Positions 53,053 to 61,289 of a DNA stretch of 64,000 bases are shown here, piece after piece. Source of the DNA: JBBDWJ01 sp963824095 (GTDB lineage: Bacteria; Acidobacteriota; Terriglobia; Bryobacterales; UBA6623); contig CAWGNS010000006.1 in assembly GCA_963824095.1 (NCBI GenBank), forward strand, positions 62,001-126,000, read 5' to 3'. Position 1 is the stretch's first letter, and every line of letters begins with the position of its first letter. The notes below the pieces were generated by a model. That model was not told the DNA's origin. It worked only from the letters and a program-made list of their open reading frames with translations, and did no database searches. A program made the position numbers and the translations under genes.

Positions 53053-54333
53053 TCAAGCCTTACGCCGCGCCCAAAGCTCCCAGCCCCGCTCCAAGGCCAC
53101 CGCCAGCCAGACAAACAGCAACCCCACCGCCGGCAGCATATAGCGCACAATCGAGAGCACCAGCACCGTCATCGCCCAGTAGTAGAGGATTAGCAGTCCC
53201 GAAATAGCCAGCCAACGCCGGCCGACGCCGGCCCCCTGCCAAAGCAGCAGCACCCCCGGGATCATCAACAGCAGGTACAGGCCGTGAGTCCAGGCCAGCC
53301 AGGTCTCTTCGTCGCGCTGCGAATCGGTGCCATACCAGGCGCGCTTGGCCTTCCACCACAGCAGTTGCCCGAATTGCAGGGGGTGCTTACGGGCGGCATC
53401 CCTAAAAAATACAAGCACTTCAGCGCGAGTATTGAGGCGATGGTCGAGCTGCCGGGCGCGGGCCTCGTCCATGATCTGGCGCACCCCCATCGGGATGTGG
53501 ATCGGCTCGCGGTAGCCGCGCGGAGACACGGCTTGGGTGAGCCCGTCCGACACGCTCGAGGGCCCGTTGGTGCTAACCAGGATCCAGCGGCCGGTGTGCC
53601 CCCACATCCAGACTTCCCAGGGCAGCAGCACCACCACGAAGCCGGCCAGCAACGCGGCCGCCGGGCGCACCCGCAGCCACCACGATTCCCGCGAGCCGTA
53701 GTAGGCCAGGCACGGCGCCAGCAGCAGCGGCACGAACAAGGCGATCGGCCGCACCAGAACAGCCAGCCCCACCATCGCCCCCACGCCGGCGGCCGCGCGC
53801 GGGCTGTCGGTTTCATCCAACAGCAAGGGCAGAAACAGCACCAACGCGCCGTAGAAGAACGGCAGAAACGCCGTGTCGCTGGTGGGCTGCTTGGCGAGCC
53901 ACAGCGCGGAAGGATAGCTGATCCACAACGCGGCGGTGATCCAGGCGCAGCGCAAGCCGGCGATGCGCCAGGCGATGTTAAACAGCAGGACGGCGGAGAG
54001 CGCGATGCTGGTCAGGGTGAACAGCGCGACCCAGGAGGGGAAGGCGGTGCCGGTCCACTGCGCCAGGTACACCAGCGCGGCCAGCATCAGCGGGTAGCCT
54101 GGCGGATACAGGATCGCCAGGCCGCCGTCGGGGGTAACCAAGCCCTTGCCGGCGGCGAGATTTTTCGCCACGGGGCCGAAGTAGCCATAATAGTCGCGGA
54201 AATTATTGGCCTGGATGGTCCACTCGCCGGGGACGAACAGCCAGAACACGACCACGACGGCGGACGCCGCGGCGAAGACGAGCAGGTCCAGGCGTCGATT
54301 CGAAAGCCGGCCCGATGGTGAAGTGCGTCGCAA
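53053..54333 (-). CDS. Membrane glycosyltransferase (GT39/ArnT/PMT-like)
   Basis: 426 residues with about 11-12 hydrophobic helices. The N-terminus has a helix (LVFAAASAVVVVFWLFV) followed by the first periplasmic loop (NNFRDYYGYFGPVAKNLAAG, with the Asp typical of GT-C enzymes) and LYPPGYPLMLAAL. This is the PMT/ArnT-like topology that transfers sugars from polyprenyl-phosphate carriers to lipid or protein acceptors. It is probably involved in cell-surface decoration; donor and acceptor are unknown. The gene is alone on the minus strand. Confidence 0.85.
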   Translation of the reverse strand: MRRTSPSGRLSNRRLDLLVFAAASAVVVVFWLFVPGEWTIQANNFRDYYGYFGPVAKNLAAGKGLVTPDGGLAILYPPGYPLMLAALVYLAQWTGTAFPSWVALFTLTSIALSAVLLFNIAWRIAGLRCAWITAALWISYPSALWLAKQPTSDTAFLPFFYGALVLFLPLLLDETDSPRAAAGVGAMVGLAVLVRPIALFVPLLLAPCLAYYGSRESWWLRVRPAAALLAGFVVVLLPWEVWMWGHTGRWILVSTNGPSSVSDGLTQAVSPRGYREPIHIPMGVRQIMDEARARQLDHRLNTRAEVLVFFRDAARKHPLQFGQLLWWKAKRAWYGTDSQRDEETWLAWTHGLYLLLMIPGVLLLWQGAGVGRRWLAISGLLILYYWAMTVLVLSIVRYMLPAVGLLFVWLAVALERGWELWARRKA

Positions 54334-54520
54334 GGCAGGTGGCGTGCAGCGAGCCAGAGGCGGAGCCGGCCGGGCGAAACCGGGCTTTCAAATTAGCACA
54401 CTAACTGCTCGATGTCGGTCTGCTTGAAAGGCCCAGACCGGGTCGCGAGCGGTAGCAAACGGGTCTCGCTCCACTGGCGTTTCCCGCCGCTGGCGCTTCA
54501 ACCCACACCTTCCTGCCGCT

Positions 54521-54550
54521 TCAGCCCGCTGGCTTACGCCTGCGGCTCTT
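54521..54550 (-). repeat. Family A end, single
   Basis: GCTGGCTTACGCCTGCGGCT, a reverse-orientation family A end without a clear partner (a degenerate one may lie near 54353-54383). It lies between the glycosyltransferase and aldolase genes. Confidence 0.45.
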
Positions 54551-54600
54551 TTCCCTCGCTTCGGGAATCAGGTGCGGGGGATAGGGCTGTTTGTCGAGTC

Positions 54601-55467
54601 CTAGGGGTGCGAACCTTCGATCGGGGCGACGCCGCGCCGGCCGCCTTCGGATTCGCCGCTCTTCATGAGAATCTTGGCGCCGCTGCGAATCAGGCTGGTC
54701 TCGCCGGGCCCTTGGAAGAACCGGAAGTCGGGCCGCTCGGGGCGATCCTTCCAGGCCACCGGACCGGCCAGCACGCGCCCGGCCTTGAGCGTCGCGTCGT
54801 GGATCTTGGTCACGAGCGCCTCGTACTGCGGCTCGCCTTGCTTGTAGCCCGAAAAACTGCCCAGGTCGGTGCTGGCGGCGAACACGACATCGACACCGTC
54901 GACATTGGCGATCTGGTCGGCGATCGCCGCGCCGGTCGGCGACTCGATCATCGCCACGATCATGATGTTGTCGTTGGCCGTCTGGCGGTAGTCATTACCC
55001 CACACCGCGCGGTATTGCCCGCCGCCCAGGCTGCGCTTGCCCTTGGGCGGATACTTGGCGAACGTCACCGCCGCCTTGATCTTCGCCAGATCGTCGACCA
55101 TCGGGATGATGATACCCAGCGCGCCCATGTCGGTCGCTTTCTGGATATCGCCCTCGGTCGCATCCGGTACGCGAATGAAAGGAATCGCCGTTGCCTCGGG
55201 ACACGAGCGGATCATGTGCGCCACTTCGTGATGGCTCAACGGGCTGTGCTGCATCTCGATCCACAAGAAATCGAAGCCCGAGGTTGCCATGGCGCAATAG
55301 ATATCGGGGTCGGAAGAGGAAACCGTGCCGCCGACGACCTGTTTGCCCTGCGCCAGTTTCTCTTTGACCGTATTATAGATGCGCCCTTGCGCGAAAGCGC
55401 CCGCCGGCATCGCCAAACCCAGCAGAACGCCGAACAAAACCGACAAAACCAAACGCCTTGCAGCCAT
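54601..55467 (-). CDS. Exported HpcH/HpaI-family aldolase/lyase
   Basis: 288 residues. It starts MAARRLVLSVLFGVLLGLAM, a signal peptide with a site near AGAFAQ, which is unusual because HpcH/HpaI aldolases are normally cytoplasmic. The family site is visible: WIEMQHSPLS (His), IPFIRVPDA (Arg), MIESPTGAAIADQI (metal-binding Glu) and AASTDLGSFSG (metal-binding Asp). It would perform a class II aldol cleavage or condensation with a divalent metal. GGAGGAG precedes the ATG at 55467. The substrate is unknown; a periplasmic variant could act on extracellular hydroxy acids. Confidence 0.85.
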   Translation of the reverse strand: MAARRLVLSVLFGVLLGLAMPAGAFAQGRIYNTVKEKLAQGKQVVGGTVSSSDPDIYCAMATSGFDFLWIEMQHSPLSHHEVAHMIRSCPEATAIPFIRVPDATEGDIQKATDMGALGIIIPMVDDLAKIKAAVTFAKYPPKGKRSLGGGQYRAVWGNDYRQTANDNIMIVAMIESPTGAAIADQIANVDGVDVVFAASTDLGSFSGYKQGEPQYEALVTKIHDATLKAGRVLAGPVAWKDRPERPDFRFFQGPGETSLIRSGAKILMKSGESEGGRRGVAPIEGSHP

Positions 55468-55547
55468 GTTTCGCTCCTCCGCGGAAAGCATCCTGGCCAG
55501 ACTCCGGGCGGTATCGTACCACGCCCCGTAAAAAAAGTGGGGCAAGT

Positions 55548-55569
55548 GGGGCAGGCCTCCGGCCTGCCC
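55548..55569. repeat. Family D palindrome
   Basis: GGGGCAGGCCTCCGGCCTGC, identical to the copy at 11131-11150. A family G palindrome (AACCTCCAGGTTTG) lies at about 55638-55655, near the end of the nitrilase gene. Confidence 0.6.
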
Positions 55570-55682
55570 AAACCTCCCTGGACAAAGGCAACAAAACCAC
55601 GACAGACCAAAGAAGCTGAAAACCAGCACCTGTGGCGCGAACCTCCAGGTTTGCGGGCTTTCGGCTTGTTGGGCCGATGCCC

Positions 55683-56648
55683 TTACAGCGGAGGCTCCGC
55701 CGCCGCATCGCTCACCACGGTCGCATCGCTCACTATCGCCGGCCGTGGCCGCTCATCCACATGCAAGCGAAAAATATCGGGCCGGGCGTAGTGCCCCGTC
55801 ACATCGAGGTCATATTTCCCCCGCACAATCTCATCGAGATCGAGATCCGCCGTAAGAATCGTTTCGCCATCGAAACACGGCCCGGCCAGAACGCAGCCCG
55901 ACGGCGATATGATCGAGCTTCCGCCGCGCATCAACACCGTCGCCGGGTCGTCGCCCTGGATCGCGGGGTAGTCCTGCGGGCAATCGCCGCGCCTCAGATA
56001 CTGACACGCCGACAGCACGAAGCAGCGGCCTTCGAGCGCAATGTGCCGCATGCTCGGCAGCCAGGTGTCGCGGTCGTCGGCGGTCGGCGCGCAATAAAGC
56101 GCGATGCCTTTGGAGTACATGTAGGTGCGCAGCAGCGGCATGTAGTTTTCCCAGCAGATCACCGCGCCGAGGGGCCCCCAGGGCGTCGCAACCAGCGGCA
56201 TCGTCGAGCCGTCGCCGAAGCCCCAGATGATCCGCTCCATGGCGGTCGGCATCAGCTTGCGGTGCTTGCCAAGCAAGGCGCCGTCGGGGCCAAAGAACAA
56301 CACAGTGCAATAGAGCGTTCCGCCGCCGCGCTCGATCACGCCGACGACCAGGAACAGTCCGGCGGCGCGGGCCGCTTCGCCGAGGGCTGCGGTAGCCGGG
56401 CCCGGCACATCGATGGCGCTTTCGAAATAGCGGCGGAACCATTCGCGTCCCGCGGCCTGCCGCGAGCCGACGCGCGCGCCGAAGTCAAGGCCCTTGGGGT
56501 AGCCGCCCACGAAGGCCTCGGGAAACACGGCCACGCGAGCGCCTTGCCGCGCGGCCTCGGCCGCCAGCGCGGCCGTCTTGTCGATGGTGGCGCTGGAATC
56601 AAAAAAGACCGGCGTAGCCTGCACAACCGCCGCGCGAACCGTACTCAT
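55683..56648 (-). CDS. Nitrilase (carbon-nitrogen hydrolase)
   Basis: 321-residue nitrilase-superfamily enzyme with the catalytic triad: Glu44 (FPEAFVGGYP), Lys131 (GKHRKLMPT) and Cys165 (GAVICWENYMPLLRTYMYSK). The CWENYMPLLR motif is characteristic of true nitrilases rather than amidases, so hydrolysis of a nitrile to an acid is likely. It is cytoplasmic, with no signal peptide. The start at 56648 gives MSTVRAAVVQATPVFFD, the usual first strand. The C-terminal 25 residues (PAIVSDATVVSDAAAEPPL) are low-complexity. Confidence 0.92.
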   Translation of the reverse strand: MSTVRAAVVQATPVFFDSSATIDKTAALAAEAARQGARVAVFPEAFVGGYPKGLDFGARVGSRQAAGREWFRRYFESAIDVPGPATAALGEAARAAGLFLVVGVIERGGGTLYCTVLFFGPDGALLGKHRKLMPTAMERIIWGFGDGSTMPLVATPWGPLGAVICWENYMPLLRTYMYSKGIALYCAPTADDRDTWLPSMRHIALEGRCFVLSACQYLRRGDCPQDYPAIQGDDPATVLMRGGSSIISPSGCVLAGPCFDGETILTADLDLDEIVRGKYDLDVTGHYARPDIFRLHVDERPRPAIVSDATVVSDAAAEPPL

Positions 56649-56796
56649 GGAACAACCTCGGTTTGAAGCTACACAAATACCCCAAAAAAGTCACGCCCCA
56701 TGGAACAGGCAATCCTGCCGGTTCGGGCCAGGCCGGGCCTGCCCTGGCGTCGAACTGAAGCTCGACGCTCAGGGCAGACAGCTTGTATGTCCTGTG

Positions 56797-57005
56797 TAGA
56801 GACAGGCGCTCTCGCCTGTCGCCGCCGACAGGTGGCTCTTGGCCCGTGCACCCATCCAGGCTGGTGCCGAATCGACGATGCGTGTGCCTCGCCCGGTTCT
56901 GCCGCGCCTGTGTGCCGAAGCAAGTCTGTGTTTCGAGTTCATCGGGCGCGACCGGTCACGGCCTCCGCTTCGCTGCGGCCGACAGGCGAGAGCGGCTGTC
57001 TCTGC
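56797..57005. repeat. Family F bipartite inverted-repeat element
   Basis: The left end at 56797-56826 (GAGACAGGCGCTCTCGCCTG) and right end at about 56967-57005 (CTTCGCTGCGGCCGACAGGC then GAGAGCGGCTGTCTCT) match those of the element at 18163-18405, with a different core. It lies in the 474-bp gap upstream of the esterase gene. Confidence 0.65.
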
Positions 57006-57081
57006 CTTCCGAAGGGGAAAACTCCCGAGGACAGACAGGGTTGCCTGTCCCACGTTGTGCGAATTTGCTATCTTGGAACGG

Positions 57082-57117
57082 CTTTGTTGTTGAGGAGTGC
57101 TTTGTTGTTGAGGAGTA
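57082..57117 (+). repeat. Tandem 18-bp repeat carrying a duplicated ribosome site
   Basis: CTTTGTTGTTGAGGAGTG (57082-57099) is repeated immediately at 57100-57117 with one difference at the last base. Each unit contains GAGGAG. The second lies about eight bases before the ATG of the esterase gene, the first 18 bases further upstream. Confidence 0.8.
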
Positions 57118-57122
57118 TTGCT

Positions 57123-58070
57123 ATGTTCGATCGCCGCACGTTTCGTTCCTTCGCCCGTGGTCTCGCGCTTGCCGCGGGTTTGGTCCTGGCGCTGGCTCCC
57201 GCCTTCGCCGCTGACAATTCGGGCGCCGACGATGCGGCCGCGATGGACTGGGCCGTGGTCGCCGGGAACGAATATCGCGTGCTGCCCAATATCACCTACC
57301 AGGTCGCCGATCAATACGAAGCCAAGCTCGACGTCTATCTGCCGCATGACGCCCCCAAACCGACTCCGACCGTGATCTACATTCACGGCGGCGGCTGGGT
57401 CGGCGGCACGAAAGAAGGCGTCGTACTGCGCCTGCTGCCCTACATGAAACACAACATGGCGGTCGTCAACGTCGAATACCGCCTGGCGCGTGTGGCGCTG
57501 GCGCCGGCGGCGGTGGCCGACTGCCGCTGCGCGCTGCGCTGGGTCATCGAGCACGCCGACGAACACGGCTTCGATACTTCGCGCATCGTCGTCACCGGCG
57601 GCTCGGCCGGCGGCCACCTGGCGCTGATGACCGGCATGCTCGATCCTTCGGCGGGACTCGACAACGAATGTCCCGGCAGCAAGCCGCTGAAGGTCGCCGC
57701 GATCGTCAACTTCTACGGCATCACCGACGTCAACGATTTGCTCAGCGGCCCCAACGAGAAAAGCTACGCCGTGCGCTGGCTGGGCAGCCTCGCCGACGCC
57801 CAGGAAGTCGCCAAGCGCGTTTCGCCATTGACCTACGTCCATAAAGGCCTGCCGCCGATTCTGAGCATCCAAGGCGATTCCGACCCCACCGTCCCCTATC
57901 AGCATTCGGTGCGTTTGAAGGCGGCCCTCGACAAGGCGGGCGTACCCAACGAGCTATTGACGATTCCCGGCGGCAAGCACGGCGGCTTCACCGACGCGGA
58001 AATGCTCAAGGTGCAAAAGACGATCGACGCCTTCCTGAAAAAATACGGAATCCTCGGAGGAACATCGTAA
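57123..58070 (+). CDS. Secreted alpha/beta hydrolase (BD-FAE/HSL-type esterase)
   Basis: 315 residues with a signal peptide (GLALAAGLVLALAPAFAA). The oxyanion motif HGGGW (88-92), nucleophile GGSAGG (Ser161), acid GDSDPTVP (Asp252 or Asp254) and GKHGG (His286) make a full catalytic triad of the bacterial HSL/feruloyl-esterase-like type. It likely cleaves ester groups from plant or bacterial polysaccharides in the periplasm (inference). The ATG at 57123 follows a duplicated GAGGAG-containing repeat. A family D palindrome starts three bases after the stop. Confidence 0.9.
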   Translation: MFDRRTFRSFARGLALAAGLVLALAPAFAADNSGADDAAAMDWAVVAGNEYRVLPNITYQVADQYEAKLDVYLPHDAPKPTPTVIYIHGGGWVGGTKEGVVLRLLPYMKHNMAVVNVEYRLARVALAPAAVADCRCALRWVIEHADEHGFDTSRIVVTGGSAGGHLALMTGMLDPSAGLDNECPGSKPLKVAAIVNFYGITDVNDLLSGPNEKSYAVRWLGSLADAQEVAKRVSPLTYVHKGLPPILSIQGDSDPTVPYQHSVRLKAALDKAGVPNELLTIPGGKHGGFTDAEMLKVQKTIDAFLKKYGILGGTS

Positions 58071-58072
58071 AG

Positions 58073-58095
58073 CGGGGCAGACCTCCGGCCTGCCC
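58073..58095. repeat. Family D palindrome
   Basis: GGGGCAGACCTCCGGCCTGC, directly after the esterase stop codon. It may also act as a terminator-like hairpin but has no T run. The gap up to 58356 otherwise shows only a short GAAACAAAC tandem near 58201. Confidence 0.55.
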
Positions 58096-58356
58096 AAAAC
58101 CGCGGCGGCCTCCAACCAACCCGGCAACTCGTAAATCCAAACCGAAACTTCGCCCGCGCGCAAGCCGCTGCTGAAGGCCGTTGAACGCGGTCGATCACCC
58201 GAAACAAACGAAACAAACAAAATCCGCCAATTTGATATCCTGGGGCGGTTTACGGGCCCGAAAATCTTCCAGCCGGCGTTCCACGACGAGCCCGGCACCC
58301 GGCTCCGTAGTCTCGCGCTCATCCTTCGTTTCCACCTCGTCGATGGAGAAAAATGA

Positions 58357-60681
58357 ATGAAGCCAGGAACTTTCCGCAACTCACCGCCCTCCGGACCCGA
58401 GCCCGAGCGGCGCGGCCTGCTGATCTCGAAAGCCTGGGTACAAGCCGCCGTGCTGGTATTCGCTTTCGGGTTCTTCGTCCTGGGGCTGCTGGCCTATCGC
58501 ACCTACCAGGACGAGCCGCCGATTCCCGAAAAAGTCGTCGCCGCCGACGGCAGCGTGCTGTTCACCGCCGAGGACATCATCGCCGGCCAGCGGGTGTTTC
58601 TGCGCAACGGCCTGATGCAATACGGCTCGATCTTCGGGCACGGCGGCTATCTCGGCCCCGACTACACCGCCGACTATCTGCGGCGGGCGGCGCTGAGCGA
58701 TCAGGAATCGAACGGCGGCGCCGCGTCCGACCAGGCCCGGCAACAAACCATCGACGACTTCAAGACCAACCGCTATGACCCGGCAACCCGCACGCTGCCC
58801 TACACCGCCGGGCAGGCGGCGGGCTTCGCCGCGGCGCGTACCCATTATCAGGAGGTATTTGCCGAGCCGACCACCCGCTTCGGCCTCAGGCCCGAGGCGA
58901 TCCGCGACCCCGAAGCCGTCCGCCAGCTCACCGCCTACTTCAGTTGGACCGCCTGGGCGGCGTCGACCCTGCGCCCCGGCAAGCATTACACCTACACCAA
59001 CAACTGGCCGCCCGAACCGCTGGTCGGCAACACGGCCAGCGCCGAGATCGTGCTGTGGAGCGTCGTTTCGCTGATCGCCCTGCTCGGGGGCATCGGCGCC
59101 CTGATGGCGGTGTTCGGGCGCTGGCGAATGCTCGGCTGGCATGGCCGCGACCAGCAAAGCCTGTCGTTCATTCAGCCCGGCAGAGTGGCGCTGACCCCGG
59201 CGCAGCGCGCTTGCGCTTATTTCTTCGCCGTGATGGCCCTGCTGTTCCTGCTGCAGGCGCTGCTGGGCGGCTCGATTCAGCACTACCGCGCCGAGATCAC
59301 CGACTTTTTCGGCATCGACCTGGCGCGCGTGCTGCCGTTCAACGTGGCGCGCACCTGGCATCTGCAGCTCGCCATCTTCTGGGTCGCCACGTCCTTCCTC
59401 GCCGCCGGAATTTTTGTCGCGCCGATGGTCGCCGGCGACGAGCCGCGCGGCCAGCACTACCTGGCCTATGCTTTGCTGGGCGCTCTGGCAGTGGTCGTGT
59501 TCGGCAGCCTCGCCGGTGAATACGCCGGCATTTTCGGCTGGGTGCAGGAATCGTGGGAGTGGTTCGGCAACCAGGGTTTTGAATACATCGATCTGGGCCG
59601 CTTCTGGCAGGTGCTGCTCTCGATCGGGCTGTTCTTCTGGGTGGCGATGCTGTTCCGCGTATTACGCGTGCGGCTGCGGCGCGAGCATCGCGGCAACCTG
59701 CCGTGGTTGTTTTTCTATGCCGCCCTCGCCATCCCGGCGTTTTACGCCGTCGGCCTGCTGGCGCAGTCGACCTCCAACTTCACCACCGCCGACTTCTGGC
59801 GCTGGTGGGTGGTGCACCTGTGGGTGGAAGACTTCCTGGAGCTGTTCACCACCGTCATCGTCGCCTACATTTTCGTGCTGCTGGGCGTGGTCGCCGAGCG
59901 CGTGGCGCTGACCTTGATCTATCTCGACTTCGTGATCTACTCGATGGGCGGCGTGATCGGCACCATGCACCACATGTATTTCAGCGGCGCACCGGTCGAG
60001 CACATGGCGCTGGGCTCGGTGTTCTCGGCGCTCGAAGTGATGCCGCTGACGTTTCTGACCGTCGAAGCCTGGAGCTTCCTGCAACTCGGCGCCGTGCAGT
60101 TGCGCCAGTCGAAAGCGCCGTTCCCCCACCGCTGGGCGGTGATGTTCCTGGCCTCGGTCGGCTTCTGGAACTTCCTCGGCGCGGGCGTATTCGGCTTTCT
60201 GATCAACCTGCCGATCGTTTCCTACTACGAGATCGGGACGGCGCTCACTTCCAATCACGGCCACACGGCGTTCATGGGCGTGTACGGCATGCTGGCGGTC
60301 GGGCTGGCCCTGTTTTGCCAGCGTTACTTCGTCCCCGCCGAACGCTGGCCCGAGCGCGCGGTGCGCTTCAGCTTCTGGGCGCTCAATCTCGGCCTCGCCT
60401 GGATGGCCTTCGCGACGTTGCTGCCGCTGGGCCTGCTGCAGCTCTATCACTCGGTCAGCTCCGGTTACTTCGAAGCCCGCTCGCTCGAATTCCTGACCAA
60501 CCAGACCGCCTCGGCCCTGGAATGGATGCGCCTGCCGGGCGATGCGCTGTTCATCACCGGCATTCTGCCGCTGCTTTACCTGAGTTGGCTCAGCCTCCGC
60601 CACATGGCGGCGCCCGTAGTCGCCGGCAAACCCAGCGATTCGCTGTTCACCGAAGTAACCGAGGAGGTCGGCGCGCGCTGA
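58357..60681 (+). CDS. norZ: Quinol-dependent nitric-oxide reductase (qNOR)
   Basis: 774-residue single-subunit NOR (heme-copper superfamily). An N-terminal helix and a NorC-like extracellular domain lacking heme c (PPIPEKVVAADGSVLFTAED and onwards, about residues 50-225) precede 12 or more helices. His residues for heme b and the FeB site lie in ARTWHLQLAIFW, VIGTMHHMYF and ALTSNHGHTAFMG, and the Glu near FeB in VHLWVEDFLELFTTVIVAYI. It reduces 2 NO to N2O with quinol electrons and is probably a detoxification enzyme, since no other denitrification genes are near. Its TGA overlaps the next gene's ATG (TGATG). Confidence 0.94.
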   Translation: MKPGTFRNSPPSGPEPERRGLLISKAWVQAAVLVFAFGFFVLGLLAYRTYQDEPPIPEKVVAADGSVLFTAEDIIAGQRVFLRNGLMQYGSIFGHGGYLGPDYTADYLRRAALSDQESNGGAASDQARQQTIDDFKTNRYDPATRTLPYTAGQAAGFAAARTHYQEVFAEPTTRFGLRPEAIRDPEAVRQLTAYFSWTAWAASTLRPGKHYTYTNNWPPEPLVGNTASAEIVLWSVVSLIALLGGIGALMAVFGRWRMLGWHGRDQQSLSFIQPGRVALTPAQRACAYFFAVMALLFLLQALLGGSIQHYRAEITDFFGIDLARVLPFNVARTWHLQLAIFWVATSFLAAGIFVAPMVAGDEPRGQHYLAYALLGALAVVVFGSLAGEYAGIFGWVQESWEWFGNQGFEYIDLGRFWQVLLSIGLFFWVAMLFRVLRVRLRREHRGNLPWLFFYAALAIPAFYAVGLLAQSTSNFTTADFWRWWVVHLWVEDFLELFTTVIVAYIFVLLGVVAERVALTLIYLDFVIYSMGGVIGTMHHMYFSGAPVEHMALGSVFSALEVMPLTFLTVEAWSFLQLGAVQLRQSKAPFPHRWAVMFLASVGFWNFLGAGVFGFLINLPIVSYYEIGTALTSNHGHTAFMGVYGMLAVGLALFCQRYFVPAERWPERAVRFSFWALNLGLAWMAFATLLPLGLLQLYHSVSSGYFEARSLEFLTNQTASALEWMRLPGDALFITGILPLLYLSWLSLRHMAAPVVAGKPSDSLFTEVTEEVGAR

Positions 60682-61289
60682 TGGGCTTCCTCGACGCCGT
60701 ACATGCCGAAACCGAGCTGGCGCTCGGCTACGCCCTGTTCCTGCTGCTGGCGGCGCTGGGCATCGAGGTCGTGGCCCGCTTCTCGCACCACCGCCTGCGG
60801 CATTCAAAGACGGCCGGCTTCCGCTTCGACTCCGGCGTAAGCGCCTGGCAATGCCCGCAGGGCAATTTCCTGTGGCTCTACGAGGTCGATCAGCAATCCC
60901 GCCTGGTGCGTTACCGCGCCGAAGCGCGGCACTGCAACCGCTGCGACATCAAGCACACCTGCACCGATTCGGACGAAGGCCGCGAGCTGACGCACTCGTT
61001 CGAATCGTGGACCGAGTCGGAAATGAGCCGCTTTCACCGCGGTTTCTGCCTGATGCTGCTGGTGCTGGCGGGGTTTGTGCTGGCCGTGACGCTGGTCCGC
61101 CACTGGCACGGCACGGTCGAGCCGACGGTTCTGGTCCCGACCGAGCTACTGGTGATTTTCGCAAGTCTGCGTGTCTGGGAGCGCCTGCGCGAACCACGAG
61201 ATGGCGACGGGACGCCGCCGGCGACTCCGCCGCCATCCCCGGCTCACGAGCCCTTCCGGATCGTCAAAAGTTACTCCGGCCGGCCTTGA
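60681..61289 (+). CDS. NOR-coupled Cys-rich membrane protein, unknown function
   Basis: 202 residues. There is one helix near the N-terminus (LALGYALFLLLAALGIEVVA, residues 13-32), then a soluble domain with four Cys (SAWQCPQGNFLWLYEVD with Cys58, and HCNRCDIKHTCTDSDEG with Cys85, Cys88, Cys94), then hydrophobic helices (CLMLLVLAGFVLAVTLV and a weaker one near LVPTELLVIFASL). The WxCPxG ... CxxC-x5-C pattern with a YRA segment resembles the zinc-ribbon-like end of some DDE transposases, yet here it is membrane-tethered. One-base overlap with norZ implies co-translation, so it may assist NOR maturation or electron supply (inference). It overlaps the convergent sulfatase by 26 bp. Confidence 0.72.
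   Translation: MGFLDAVHAETELALGYALFLLLAALGIEVVARFSHHRLRHSKTAGFRFDSGVSAWQCPQGNFLWLYEVDQQSRLVRYRAEARHCNRCDIKHTCTDSDEGRELTHSFESWTESEMSRFHRGFCLMLLVLAGFVLAVTLVRHWHGTVEPTVLVPTELLVIFASLRVWERLREPRDGDGTPPATPPPSPAHEPFRIVKSYSGRP

Noticed and set aside
5880..54550. Regularly recurring intergenic palindromes considered as a CRISPR array
   Set aside because: Copies are kilobases apart, vary in sequence and are not separated by uniform spacers; no cas gene is present.
55548..58095. Family D palindromes as intrinsic terminators
   Set aside because: Strong stems but no following T run at any copy, and some copies lie upstream of genes or between divergent genes.
58200..58250. FNR/NnrR-type operator upstream of norZ
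   Set aside because: Only one half-site-like TTGAT at about 58231 is present; the second half does not match.
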